Shown here in pieces: positions 15,279-20,901 of a stretch of DNA of 21,255 nt. The notes under the pieces are model-generated. The model did not search any database, was not told the DNA's origin, and was given only the letters and a program-made list of their open reading frames with translations. The translations under genes were made by a program, and so were the position numbers. Every line of letters starts with the position of its first letter. Positions within the stretch are counted from its first letter, which is position 1. This stretch comes from an uncultured Clostridia bacterium (lineage in GTDB: Bacteria; Bacillota; Dehalobacteriia; UBA4068; JAAVYR01): assembly GCA_946562005.1 (NCBI GenBank), contig CAMNVD010000013.1, forward strand, positions 1 to 21,255. The letters are read 5' to 3'.

Positions 15279-15384
15279 GTATACGTTATTACCCACTTAG
15301 TTGTCACCCTGAGCATAGCCGAAGGGTCTAAGAAGATTCTTCGTCATTTCATTCCTCAGAATGACAATGGATAATAAACTATGG
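15279..15384 (+). repeat. Interspersed repeat, copy A
   Basis: The core 15301-15367 starts TTGTCACCCTGAG and ends CTCAGAATGACAA, giving imperfect inverted ends. It aligns with copy C over its full length and shares its right flank with copy B. The outer left part carries GTATACGTTATTA, like one end of copy C. It lies between mfd and the foldase gene and ends about 28 bp before that gene's start. Confidence 0.75.
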
Positions 15385-15411
15385 TTTTCCAAAAATAAGG
15401 AAAGGTCGTGT

Positions 15412-16461
15412 ATGGGTTTGAAAAAAATGAAAGTATGGGGTGCTCTGTGTCTGAGTGCGTTAGTTTTGGCTGGTTGCGGCGGTGAAAAGGTTGTTTCTAT
15501 GGGGACCGTCAATGGTGTTGCTATCGACCAGAATAAATTTGATTTTTATATGGATAATTTGAAAAATCAGTATAGTTCCATTATTGATTTAACGGAACCA
15601 AATGAACAAAATAAAGCTGTCTATGCCATTATCGAACAAAGTGCTTGGGATACCATGGTGCAAAATACACTGGTAGAAGCGTTGGCTCAAGAAGAAGGTA
15701 TCCAGGTCACTGGCGCTGAGGTAGAAAATGCTTTGGATACCCAAGTGAAGGCAAGCTTTGACTCTGAACAGGGCTTTAATGACTGGCTGAAGGCTATGGG
15801 CTACACCAGAGAAGAGATGCTTTATCTGTTCCGTATGGATACGTTGAGTCAGAAATTATTTGATAAAGTAACAGCGGATATTAGCATTAGCGATGAAGAA
15901 GCAAAAGCGGCTTATGAAGCAGACAAGGAAAATTGGCAGAAAATCAGCGTTTCTCATATCCTCTTCAAAGCAGACCGGGATAACGCTAGCGAAGAAGAGT
16001 TGAATGCTGCTCGGGAAAAAGCTAAGGATATTATCAAACGGCTAGATAATGGGGAGGACTTTGCTACTCTGGCCAAAGAATATTCTGAGGACAGTAGTGC
16101 TTCTGCCGGCGGCGCTATGGACTATAAATTTGCTAAAAACGATACCGGGTTTGTGAAAGAATTTGTTGATGGCGCATTCCTTCTCCATGAAGTAGGAGAA
16201 TATTCTAAAGAACCGGTACAGAGTCAGTTTGGCTTCCATATTATTAAAATTGATACCAAGGATGATGATTTTGAGGCGGTAAAAGAAGATGTAAAAACTT
16301 CTCTTGCAACACCGCTAAAGACAGATGCTTATTATGCTTATATGGATGAAAAATCTGTTGCAGCAGAGGTGAAAGTAGATTATACCTTCCAATATTGGAC
16401 AGAGGGTAATGAAGAGGGTAAAGCAAATCCTTTTGCGCAACAAGAAGAAAATCAAGAATAG
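15412..16461 (+). CDS. Lipoprotein peptidyl-prolyl isomerase / foldase, PrsA-SurA type
   Basis: 349 residues. A lipoprotein signal peptide ends in the lipobox L-A-G-C with Cys22 as the lipid-bearing residue, so the protein is membrane-anchored outside the cytoplasm. Residues about 25-165 form a SurA/PrsA-like N-terminal chaperone region. A parvulin (PPIC) domain spans about 178-280: V-S-H-I-L-F, then D-F-A-T-L-A-K-E-Y-S-E-D, then S-Q-F-G-F-H-I-I-K. The protein probably helps exported proteins fold. I chose the ATG at 15412 because AAGGAAAGG sits 6 nt upstream and the signal peptide begins there; the in-frame ATG at 15361 lies inside repeat A. It occupies the place between mfd and spoVT that a PrsA-like gene often has in related genomes. 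Confidence 0.92.
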   Translation: MGLKKMKVWGALCLSALVLAGCGGEKVVSMGTVNGVAIDQNKFDFYMDNLKNQYSSIIDLTEPNEQNKAVYAIIEQSAWDTMVQNTLVEALAQEEGIQVTGAEVENALDTQVKASFDSEQGFNDWLKAMGYTREEMLYLFRMDTLSQKLFDKVTADISISDEEAKAAYEADKENWQKISVSHILFKADRDNASEEELNAAREKAKDIIKRLDNGEDFATLAKEYSEDSSASAGGAMDYKFAKNDTGFVKEFVDGAFLLHEVGEYSKEPVQSQFGFHIIKIDTKDDDFEAVKEDVKTSLATPLKTDAYYAYMDEKSVAAEVKVDYTFQYWTEGNEEGKANPFAQQEENQE

Positions 16462-16478
16462 TTTTATTTCGCTATGAT

Positions 16479-16515
16479 AAAAAGGCTGTCCCGTGAAATC
16501 AGGGACAGCCTTTTT
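16479..16515 (+). terminator. Intrinsic terminator after the foldase gene
   Basis: A perfect 14-bp stem (16479-16492 with 16502-16515), 9-nt loop, then a T-rich tract. Confidence 0.92.
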
Positions 16516-16634
16516 CTTTTTCTTTGGTAAAAATTTACGGAAATCGTATAAAAAACAATGATTTGCAAATAATAGTAAAAAATCATGGAAACAGTGATAC
16601 GAAAAGTGAATTTGTTTGCTGAGGAGGAAGAAAA

Positions 16635-17201
16635 ATGAAAGCAACTGGTATTGTAAGACGTATAGATGATTTGGGGCGAATCGTAATTCCCAAAGAGATT
16701 CGCAGAACGTTACGGATAAGAGAAGGAGACCCATTGGAAATTTTTGTAGATAGAGACGGAGAAGTGATTTTGAAAAAATATTCTCCCATTGGTGAATTAA
16801 GCGCCTTTGCTAAAGAATATGCTCAGTCTCTCTATGATGCTATCGGTCATGTAGTCTGTGTGGCAGATAGAGATAGCATCATCGCTGTCAGCGGCTATGC
16901 AAAAAAAGATTTGCTGAATCGCGGCATCGGTAAAATGGTAGATCAGGCTATGGAGGACCGCCGTACGGTAGTTCATCTGCAAACCATTGTCTCTGATAAC
17001 AAAAATGGTGTGGTAAAAACCACCGGTACAGAAGAACCTATGGTCTTTGCCGGCGCAATTATTGCGCCTATTGTAGCGCAGGGTGACCCTATTGGCTCGG
17101 TGATGATTCTTAGCAAGTCTGAGGATGATACCTTAGGGGAAATGGAGCAAAAGATGGCTGAGACCGGCGCCGGTTTCCTAGCCAAACAAATGGAACAGTA
17201 G
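16635..17201 (+). CDS. spoVT: Stage V sporulation regulator SpoVT
   Basis: 188 residues. An AbrB-type swapped-hairpin DNA-binding domain occupies residues 1-50 (M-K-A-T-G-I-V-R-R-I-D-D-L-G-R-I-V-I-P-K-E-I-R-R-T-L-R-I). A GAF-like sensor domain fills about 55-180, as in Bacillus SpoVT, where the protein tunes forespore sigma-G genes. The ATG at 16635 follows GAGGAGG. The 119-bp upstream gap holds an ATGATTT/AAATCAT inverted repeat (16558-16564, 16580-16586) that might be an operator. I could not find a convincing sigma-G promoter there. Full length with no damage, so sporulation control is probably live, though close AbrB/SpoVT relatives also exist in non-spore formers. Confidence 0.93.
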   Translation: MKATGIVRRIDDLGRIVIPKEIRRTLRIREGDPLEIFVDRDGEVILKKYSPIGELSAFAKEYAQSLYDAIGHVVCVADRDSIIAVSGYAKKDLLNRGIGKMVDQAMEDRRTVVHLQTIVSDNKNGVVKTTGTEEPMVFAGAIIAPIVAQGDPIGSVMILSKSEDDTLGEMEQKMAETGAGFLAKQMEQ

Positions 17202-17237
17202 TCCGCCGTTGGGATAGGGTAAGATCGTATCTGCTTC

Positions 17238-17303
17238 TTGTCTTGTCTTTGCAATCATGATACACTTTAATTGGTCTGACTGTTATTTTGATTATCATGA
17301 TAA
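17238..17303 (+). promoter_or_regulatory. Candidate mazG promoter with two palindromic operator-like sites
   Basis: TTGTCT (17238-17243) and TACACT (17261-17266), 17 nt apart, form a moderate SigA-like promoter. The palindrome ATCATGAT (17254-17261) overlaps the -10, and the perfect 12-bp palindrome TTATCATGATAA (17292-17303) lies 40 bp downstream, just before the SD. Both share ATCATGATA. Confidence 0.4.
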
Positions 17304-17318
17304 GCAGGGGAGATTCGA

Positions 17319-18149
17319 ATGATACAAAAGCAAAAAATAGAGGATTTGGTGCAGAAAAAAGGCGGTTATCATTGGGAGGATTTACAGCTGATTATGGAAA
17401 TCCTTTTAGGGCCGGAGGGCTGTCCTTGGGATAAGGAGCAAAACCATACTTCTTTAAAGCGTTATCTATTGGAAGAATGCTACGAGGTGATGGACGCTAT
17501 TGATGAGGGGAATATGCCTTCTTTAAAAGATGAATTAGGCGATGTTCTCTTTCAGGTGGTATTTCACAGTCAGCTGGCCAAAGAAAGCGGCGCCTTCCAT
17601 ATAGATGATGTGGTGGATAACGTTTGCCGGAAGATGATACGCCGCCACCCTCATGTGTTTGGCGGCTGTAAGGCAGAAAATATGGACGGCGTGTGGGCCA
17701 ACTGGGAGCAGATAAAAGCCCAGGAGAAAAAAGATGGCATCAACGGCGCAAAGCCAACTGCTACCATTGCAGTTCCTGCCCAGTTACCAGCAGTGCTCTA
17801 TGCTCAAAAAATCCAGGAAAAGGCATCCCGGGTCGGCTTTGACTGGAGTGATAAGGGCGAAGTATGGAAACAACTAGAAAGCGAACTGGTGGAACTAAAA
17901 GAAGCCCAAACACCAGCGGAAGAACAGGAAGAACTGGGCGACGTGCTGTTCACCGTGATTAACTTAGCTCGATTTTACGGGGTGGATAGTGAGTCTGCAT
18001 TACGTGGCAGCTCAAAAAAATTCTTATCTAGGTTTGCATATCTGGATGAAACATTACAAGCAGAAAAAAAATCATGGCAGGAATGCACCATGGAAGAATT
18101 AAACGCATTATGGGTAGAGGCAAAAAAACAGGAAAAAATATGCAAATAA
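17319..18149 (+). CDS. mazG: Nucleoside triphosphate pyrophosphohydrolase MazG
   Basis: 276 residues with two MazG modules in tandem, as in E. coli MazG. It hydrolyses NTPs/dNTPs to NMP and PPi and cleans the nucleotide pool. Module 1 has G-C-P-W-D at 34-38, the metal-binding E-E-C-Y-E at 52-56 and D-E-L-G-D at 71-75. Module 2 has E-L-V-E-L around 189-193 and E-E-L-G-D at 204-208. The Bacillus homologue at this locus (YabN) carries an extra N-terminal tetrapyrrole-methylase-like domain, which is absent here. The ATG at 17319 follows AGGGGAG. It sits between spoVT and hup. Confidence 0.95.
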   Translation: MIQKQKIEDLVQKKGGYHWEDLQLIMEILLGPEGCPWDKEQNHTSLKRYLLEECYEVMDAIDEGNMPSLKDELGDVLFQVVFHSQLAKESGAFHIDDVVDNVCRKMIRRHPHVFGGCKAENMDGVWANWEQIKAQEKKDGINGAKPTATIAVPAQLPAVLYAQKIQEKASRVGFDWSDKGEVWKQLESELVELKEAQTPAEEQEELGDVLFTVINLARFYGVDSESALRGSSKKFLSRFAYLDETLQAEKKSWQECTMEELNALWVEAKKQEKICK

Positions 18150-18191
18150 ATATAGAGATAGAGAAGGATTTTTTAAAAAAAGGGCGAATAA

Positions 18192-18218
18192 ATGCTAAAG
18201 ACTTTTATATTAAAATAG
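18192..18218 (+). CDS. Candidate 8-codon mini-ORF before hup
   Basis: AAAGGGCG at 18179-18186 precedes an ATG at 18192 reading MLKTFILK and ending TAG at 18216-18218. The SD-plus-start block AAAGGGCGAATAAATG is nearly a copy of the hup one (AAAGGGCGATTAAAACATG, from 18224). It may be a leader peptide or just a duplicated ribosome site. Confidence 0.25.
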   Translation: MLKTFILK

Positions 18219-18239
18219 GATTGAAAGGGCGATTAAAAC

Positions 18240-18518
18240 ATGAATAAAACTGATTTAGTATGTGCAGTTGCTGAAAAAGCAAACTTGACCAAAAAAGACG
18301 CTGAAATGGCTATCAATGTTGTAATGCAATCTGTAATCGATGCATTAGCAGCAGGGGACAAAGTACAATTAGTAGGCTTTGGTACCTTCGAAGTAAGAGA
18401 ACGTGCCGCTAGAACCGGCAGAAACCCACAAACCGGCGCTCCTTTGGAAATTCCAGCTGGTAAAATTCCTGCATTCAAAGCTGGGAAAGCTTTCAAAGAT
18501 GCAGTAGACAACAAATAA
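18240..18518 (+). CDS. hup: HU-family nucleoid protein
   Basis: 92 residues, typical HU. It binds and bends DNA as a dimer and compacts the nucleoid. The sequence starts M-N-K-T-D-L-V, has the beta-arm core V-Q-L-V-G-F-G-T-F-E-V-R-E-R and the DNA-inserting proline in R-N-P-Q-T-G, and ends F-K-A-G-K-A-F-K-D-A-V. The ATG at 18240 has AAAGGGCG 8 nt upstream. It stands between mazG and rqcP, as in other Firmicutes, and is followed by a strong terminator. Confidence 0.97.
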   Translation: MNKTDLVCAVAEKANLTKKDAEMAINVVMQSVIDALAAGDKVQLVGFGTFEVRERAARTGRNPQTGAPLEIPAGKIPAFKAGKAFKDAVDNK

Positions 18519-18532
18519 GAAACGTGTAAGAG

Positions 18533-18565
18533 AAGGGAGCCTCTTTCGGGAGGCTCCCTTTTTTT
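18533..18565 (+). terminator. Intrinsic terminator after hup
   Basis: An 11-bp G/C-rich stem (18533-18543 with 18550-18560) is followed by a T-run to 18565. The rqcP SD begins at the next base. Confidence 0.93.
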
Positions 18566-18578
18566 GGAGGGAATACCA

Positions 18579-18848
18579 ATGAGATTAGATAAATTCTTAA
18601 AAGTTTCTCGCCTCATTAAACGGCGAACCATTGCCAAAGAAATCTGTGATGCGGGAAAAATTACGGTAAATGGCAGAACAGCAAAGGCATCTTCTGAGGT
18701 GGCAGTAGGCGATATGCTAGAATTACACTTTGCAAACCGTACTATGAAAGTAAAAATTGCGAAAGTCAGCGAGACGATAAAAACGCAGGAAGCTGCTGAT
18801 ATGTATGAGGTTTTGGGAGAGGAAAAAGTCACTGAGGACTTATTTTAA
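18579..18848 (+). CDS. rqcP: S4-domain RNA-binding protein RqcP (YabO)
   Basis: 89 residues. The S4 fold is plain: M-R-L-D-K-F-L-K-V-S-R-L-I-K-R-R-T-I-A-K-E, then G-K-I-T-V-N-G-R-T-A-K-A-S and V-G-D-M-L-E-L. RqcP acts with RqcH on stalled 50S subunits to add C-terminal poly-alanine tails in bacterial ribosome quality control; it is also related to heat-shock Hsp15. The ATG at 18579 follows GGAGGGA by 7 nt; the in-frame TTG at 18564 lies in the terminator tract. Only 13 nt separate the hup terminator from this ATG, so the gene has no room for its own promoter there. Confidence 0.94.
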   Translation: MRLDKFLKVSRLIKRRTIAKEICDAGKITVNGRTAKASSEVAVGDMLELHFANRTMKVKIAKVSETIKTQEAADMYEVLGEEKVTEDLF

Positions 18849-18851
18849 GCG

Positions 18852-18880
18852 AAAGAGGGGAGTGATTCCTCTCTTTTTTT
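18852..18880 (+). terminator. Intrinsic terminator after rqcP
   Basis: 10-bp stem (18852-18861 with 18867-18876, one G-U pair), 5-nt loop and a T-run. Confidence 0.88.
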
Positions 18881-18969
18881 GTTCTAATGCAAAGTCTATA
18901 GCATATAGATAAACGAAGAAAAAACTAATGTCGATTGTTGGCGTATCATTGATGGGGAGGTCTTTTGAT

Positions 18970-19284
18970 ATGGACTTTGTAGATGAAAAAAATGGAGGAA
19001 ATTTGAATAATCTTCATCGTGTGTTAATAGATAACCAGGAAAGTTTACACTTACAAGGGGTTTGTAAGGTGGAGAATTTTGACCCCTGCTCCATTTGGTT
19101 GGAAACCAACCGGGGGGATTTGGTGATAGAAGGAGAAGGGTTACATATTGCACATCTGGATTTAGACGGAAAAGAATTAAAAGTCTGCGGGAAAATCTGC
19201 GGTATTCGTTATACGGTTAATACCAAAGATGGAAAGCGAGTAAAAGCCGCTGGAAAGCATTTGTTAGACCGCCTTTTAAAGTAG
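18970..19284 (+). CDS. yabP: Sporulation protein YabP
   Basis: 104 residues. It belongs to the YabP/YqfC family, small beta-rich proteins found only in spore formers. Visible signature: L-Q-G-V-C-K-V-E-N-F-D, L-E-T-N-R-G-D-L-V-I-E-G-E-G-L-H-I, then L-D-G-K-E-L-K-V-C-G-K-I. In Bacillus it is made in the mother cell with YabQ. The ATG at 18970 is preceded by GGGGAGG 9 nt upstream and gives the usual family length; an in-frame ATG at 18928 would add 14 residues without an SD. It is probably co-transcribed with yabQ (9-bp gap). A sigma-E promoter is expected upstream but I could not identify one with confidence. Confidence 0.88.
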   Translation: MDFVDEKNGGNLNNLHRVLIDNQESLHLQGVCKVENFDPCSIWLETNRGDLVIEGEGLHIAHLDLDGKELKVCGKICGIRYTVNTKDGKRVKAAGKHLLDRLLK

Positions 19285-19293
19285 GTGGTAGGT

Positions 19294-19938
19294 ATGAATC
19301 TGATTGTTGTTCAATTATATGAGTTTATCATAGGGATGGTTTTAGGCGGTGGACTGAGTTTCTTTTATGCTTGCTATCGTTTGCAGTTTCATAGCGGCAA
19401 TTATTCCCGCCGACAGTTATTGGTGACGGATAGTCTTTGGTGGTTATTTGCTGCGATTGTTACAGTGGCCGTACTTATTTTTCTGAGATGGGGCGCATTG
19501 CGGGCGTTATTTTTTCTTTGGCTGTTTTTAGGGTTTATCTTAGGATATACCTTTATTTGGCGGCCTTTATGCCATAAGCTAACATCTATATTTGCCGGTA
19601 AACCGAAGCCACCTTTGCCCCAAGAGGGTATTGACCGAATTTCTCTAAAACAAGTTAACAAAAAAGTTAACAAAAAAGAGGATGGTTTATTATATAAACC
19701 TTTTGACGTTGCTGCGCAGGGACTCTACCAAAGCTATGCATATGGAAAACGGCATTATGTGACAGCAAAAAAGAAGCAGCAGGCTGTAGCAGAAAAATGG
19801 AAGAAGCAGGTGTCTGCCGAAAGACAAAAGTTAAAGCATACAATTCTAGCTGCTCTTTGGCCAGAACAAAAGCAGTCTAACACAGAAGATGCTCCGGATA
19901 TGACGGAAAATGATTTTCCAGAGGATGAAAAAAAATAA
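19294..19938 (+). CDS. yabQ: Spore cortex biosynthesis membrane protein YabQ
   Basis: 214 residues. Three hydrophobic segments fill the N-terminal part (about 5-25, 46-65, 70-92), the first with G-M-V-L-G-G-G-L-S-F-F-Y-A typical of YabQ. A basic, helical cytoplasmic tail follows (K-K-K-Q-Q-A-V-A-E-K-W-K-K) and an acidic end. YabQ is needed for cortex formation in Bacillus and sits in the forespore outer membrane. The ATG at 19294 follows AGGTGG, which overlaps the yabP stop, so translation is likely coupled. The tail contains the near-tandem Q-V-N-K-K-V-N-K-K, from a 12-bp DNA repeat (GTTAACAAAAAA) near 19655-19676. Confidence 0.88.
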   Translation: MNLIVVQLYEFIIGMVLGGGLSFFYACYRLQFHSGNYSRRQLLVTDSLWWLFAAIVTVAVLIFLRWGALRALFFLWLFLGFILGYTFIWRPLCHKLTSIFAGKPKPPLPQEGIDRISLKQVNKKVNKKEDGLLYKPFDVAAQGLYQSYAYGKRHYVTAKKKQQAVAEKWKKQVSAERQKLKHTILAALWPEQKQSNTEDAPDMTENDFPEDEKK

Positions 19939-19964
19939 ATTAGGCTGTAATCAGCCGTAACAAT

Positions 19965-20006
19965 AAGGAAATGTTGGTATTTACTAAATATTGGCATTTC
20001 CTTTTT
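19965..20006 (+). terminator. Intrinsic terminator after yabQ
   Basis: AAGGAAATG (19965-19973) pairs with CATTTCCTT (19995-20003), with an inner TATTT/AAATA stem and a symmetric TTGG/TTGG internal loop, followed by a short T-run. A small GGCTG-taat-CAGCC hairpin (19943-19956) precedes it. Confidence 0.75.
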
Positions 20007-20028
20007 GTAATATGTGCATATCTTGTAC

Positions 20029-20057
20029 TTGATTTGTCCACAAAATGTGGATATAAT
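20029..20057 (+). promoter_or_regulatory. SigA-type promoter of the HTH-divIC operon
   Basis: TTGATT (20029-20034), 17-nt spacer, perfect TATAAT (20052-20057). Its spacer and -10 are covered by DnaA-box-like sites. Confidence 0.75.
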
Positions 20058-20065
20058 GTGGATAA
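20034..20065. promoter_or_regulatory. Cluster of three DnaA-box-like sites over the promoter
   Basis: TGTGGATAA (20057-20065) is an exact reverse DnaA box (TTATCCACA). TGTGGATAT (20046-20054) and the forward TTGTCCACA (20034-20042) each differ from it at one position. The first two form an inverted pair 3 bp apart. Confidence 0.55.
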
Positions 20066-20076
20066 AGGGATAGGGG

Positions 20077-20106
20077 TTTGGGATAATTCTTCATTCCTTT
20101 GGGATA
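20077..20106 (+). repeat. Direct repeat TTTGGGATA, two copies
   Basis: Identical 9-mers at 20077-20085 and 20098-20106 are 21 bp apart (two helical turns), between the promoter and the HTH start. This would suit a regulator site; no regulator is known. Confidence 0.45.
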
Positions 20107-20153
20107 GTATTCCCTTTTTAGGGGATTGGCCTGGTAGAAAGGGGTGATTACAG

Positions 20154-20393
20154 ATGCAGATGGAAATCCGTGGTGCGGAAAAACTAAGCTTCCGGGAAAA
20201 GCAAGTCGTGACCTTGAAAGAGATGGGGAAATCTGCAGAAGTAATTGCCAAAATGCTAAAAATAAGCGCAAGCTCTGTAGCAACGCTCTATAATCGGGCT
20301 CGGACCAAAGGTTATGAGGTCGTTATCGTCATTCCTGGTGCAGTGCTTGATATGACAGAGATGGAGGTGGATGAAGATGAGACAGAAGTATAA
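20154..20393 (+). CDS. Small helix-turn-helix protein, LuxR / sigma region 4-like
   Basis: 79 residues. Residues about 11-52 resemble the HTH of LuxR-type regulators or sigma-70 region 4: L-S-F-R-E-K-Q-V-V-T-L-K-E-M-G-K-S, then V-I-A-K-M-L-K-I-S-A-S-S-V and Y-N-R-A-R. A hydrophobic strand (Y-E-V-V-I-V-I-P-G-A-V) and an acidic tail follow; there is no sensor domain. It is probably a DNA-binding protein, but its targets are unknown. The ATG at 20154 has AAAGGGGTG 7 nt upstream; the ATG at 20160 is less well placed. Its last 17 bp overlap divIC and contain that gene's SD, so translation of the two is coupled. Its promoter carries the DnaA-like boxes. Confidence 0.8.
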   Translation: MQMEIRGAEKLSFREKQVVTLKEMGKSAEVIAKMLKISASSVATLYNRARTKGYEVVIVIPGAVLDMTEMEVDEDETEV

Positions 20394-20808
20394 TGGCCCG
20401 TCTGATTGGGAGGATACCGCATTGACGGAACTGTCTCAGGTGTCCGAACCATCTGCCCGACAGGTCAGAAGACAAGCTCCAAAACGGCGGAAGATATCTT
20501 TAATGAAAATAGGTATCCTATGCTGCCTTGCTTTTTGTTGTCTGCAATTTGGTAAGCAATTTATTCAGTATCAGCAGATACAGGCAGAAGTTGCCTATTT
20601 TGAGCAAGTGAAGCAGGGAAAATTGGACAAACAAAAAGAATTAGAAGAAACGAAAGCGCTTTTGGATGACCCGTCTTATATTGAGCGGGTGGCTAGAGAA
20701 CATTTGGGCTTTGTCTATGAAGGCGAAACATTGGTGTTGCCGGGTGAAACGGTAGATGACGATATCCCTGAATATAATCCCAATATCAAAGCAGGGGATT
20801 TGCACTAG
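20377..20808 (+). CDS. divIC: Septum formation initiator DivIC (FtsB family)
   Basis: 143 residues. A basic, cytoplasmic N-terminus (R-R-Q-A-P-K-R-R-K) leads into one membrane helix (about 41-59, Cys-rich: I-L-C-C-L-A-F-C-C-L). A coiled coil follows (about 62-95), then the family signature D-D-P-S-Y-I-E-R-V-A-R-E-H-L-G-F-V and G-E. DivIC/FtsB pairs with FtsL and DivIB/FtsQ in the divisome. The ATG at 20377 is chosen because GGAGGTG ends 7 nt before it; the ATG at 20371 abuts the SD. It lies downstream of the HTH gene, with no clear terminator before the next gene. Confidence 0.92.
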   Translation: MRQKYNGPSDWEDTALTELSQVSEPSARQVRRQAPKRRKISLMKIGILCCLAFCCLQFGKQFIQYQQIQAEVAYFEQVKQGKLDKQKELEETKALLDDPSYIERVAREHLGFVYEGETLVLPGETVDDDIPEYNPNIKAGDLH

Positions 20809-20829
20809 AAATCATCTGACTAAATTGGA

Positions 20830-20859
20830 TTGACAAAACAGAGACGTCCAGAATATAAT
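20830..20859 (+). promoter_or_regulatory. SigA-type promoter of the S1-domain gene
   Basis: A perfect TTGACA (20830-20835) and TATAAT (20854-20859) are 18 nt apart, 42 bp before the ATG. Confidence 0.85.
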
Positions 20860-20901
20860 AAATGAAAATAATATAAAAACACTGGAGGTAGGGTTTTTCT
20901 C

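Noticed and set aside
18895..18918. CATATAGAT as a sigma-E -10 box for yabP
   Set aside because: It only partly fits the consensus and no matching -35 element is seen at the required spacing.
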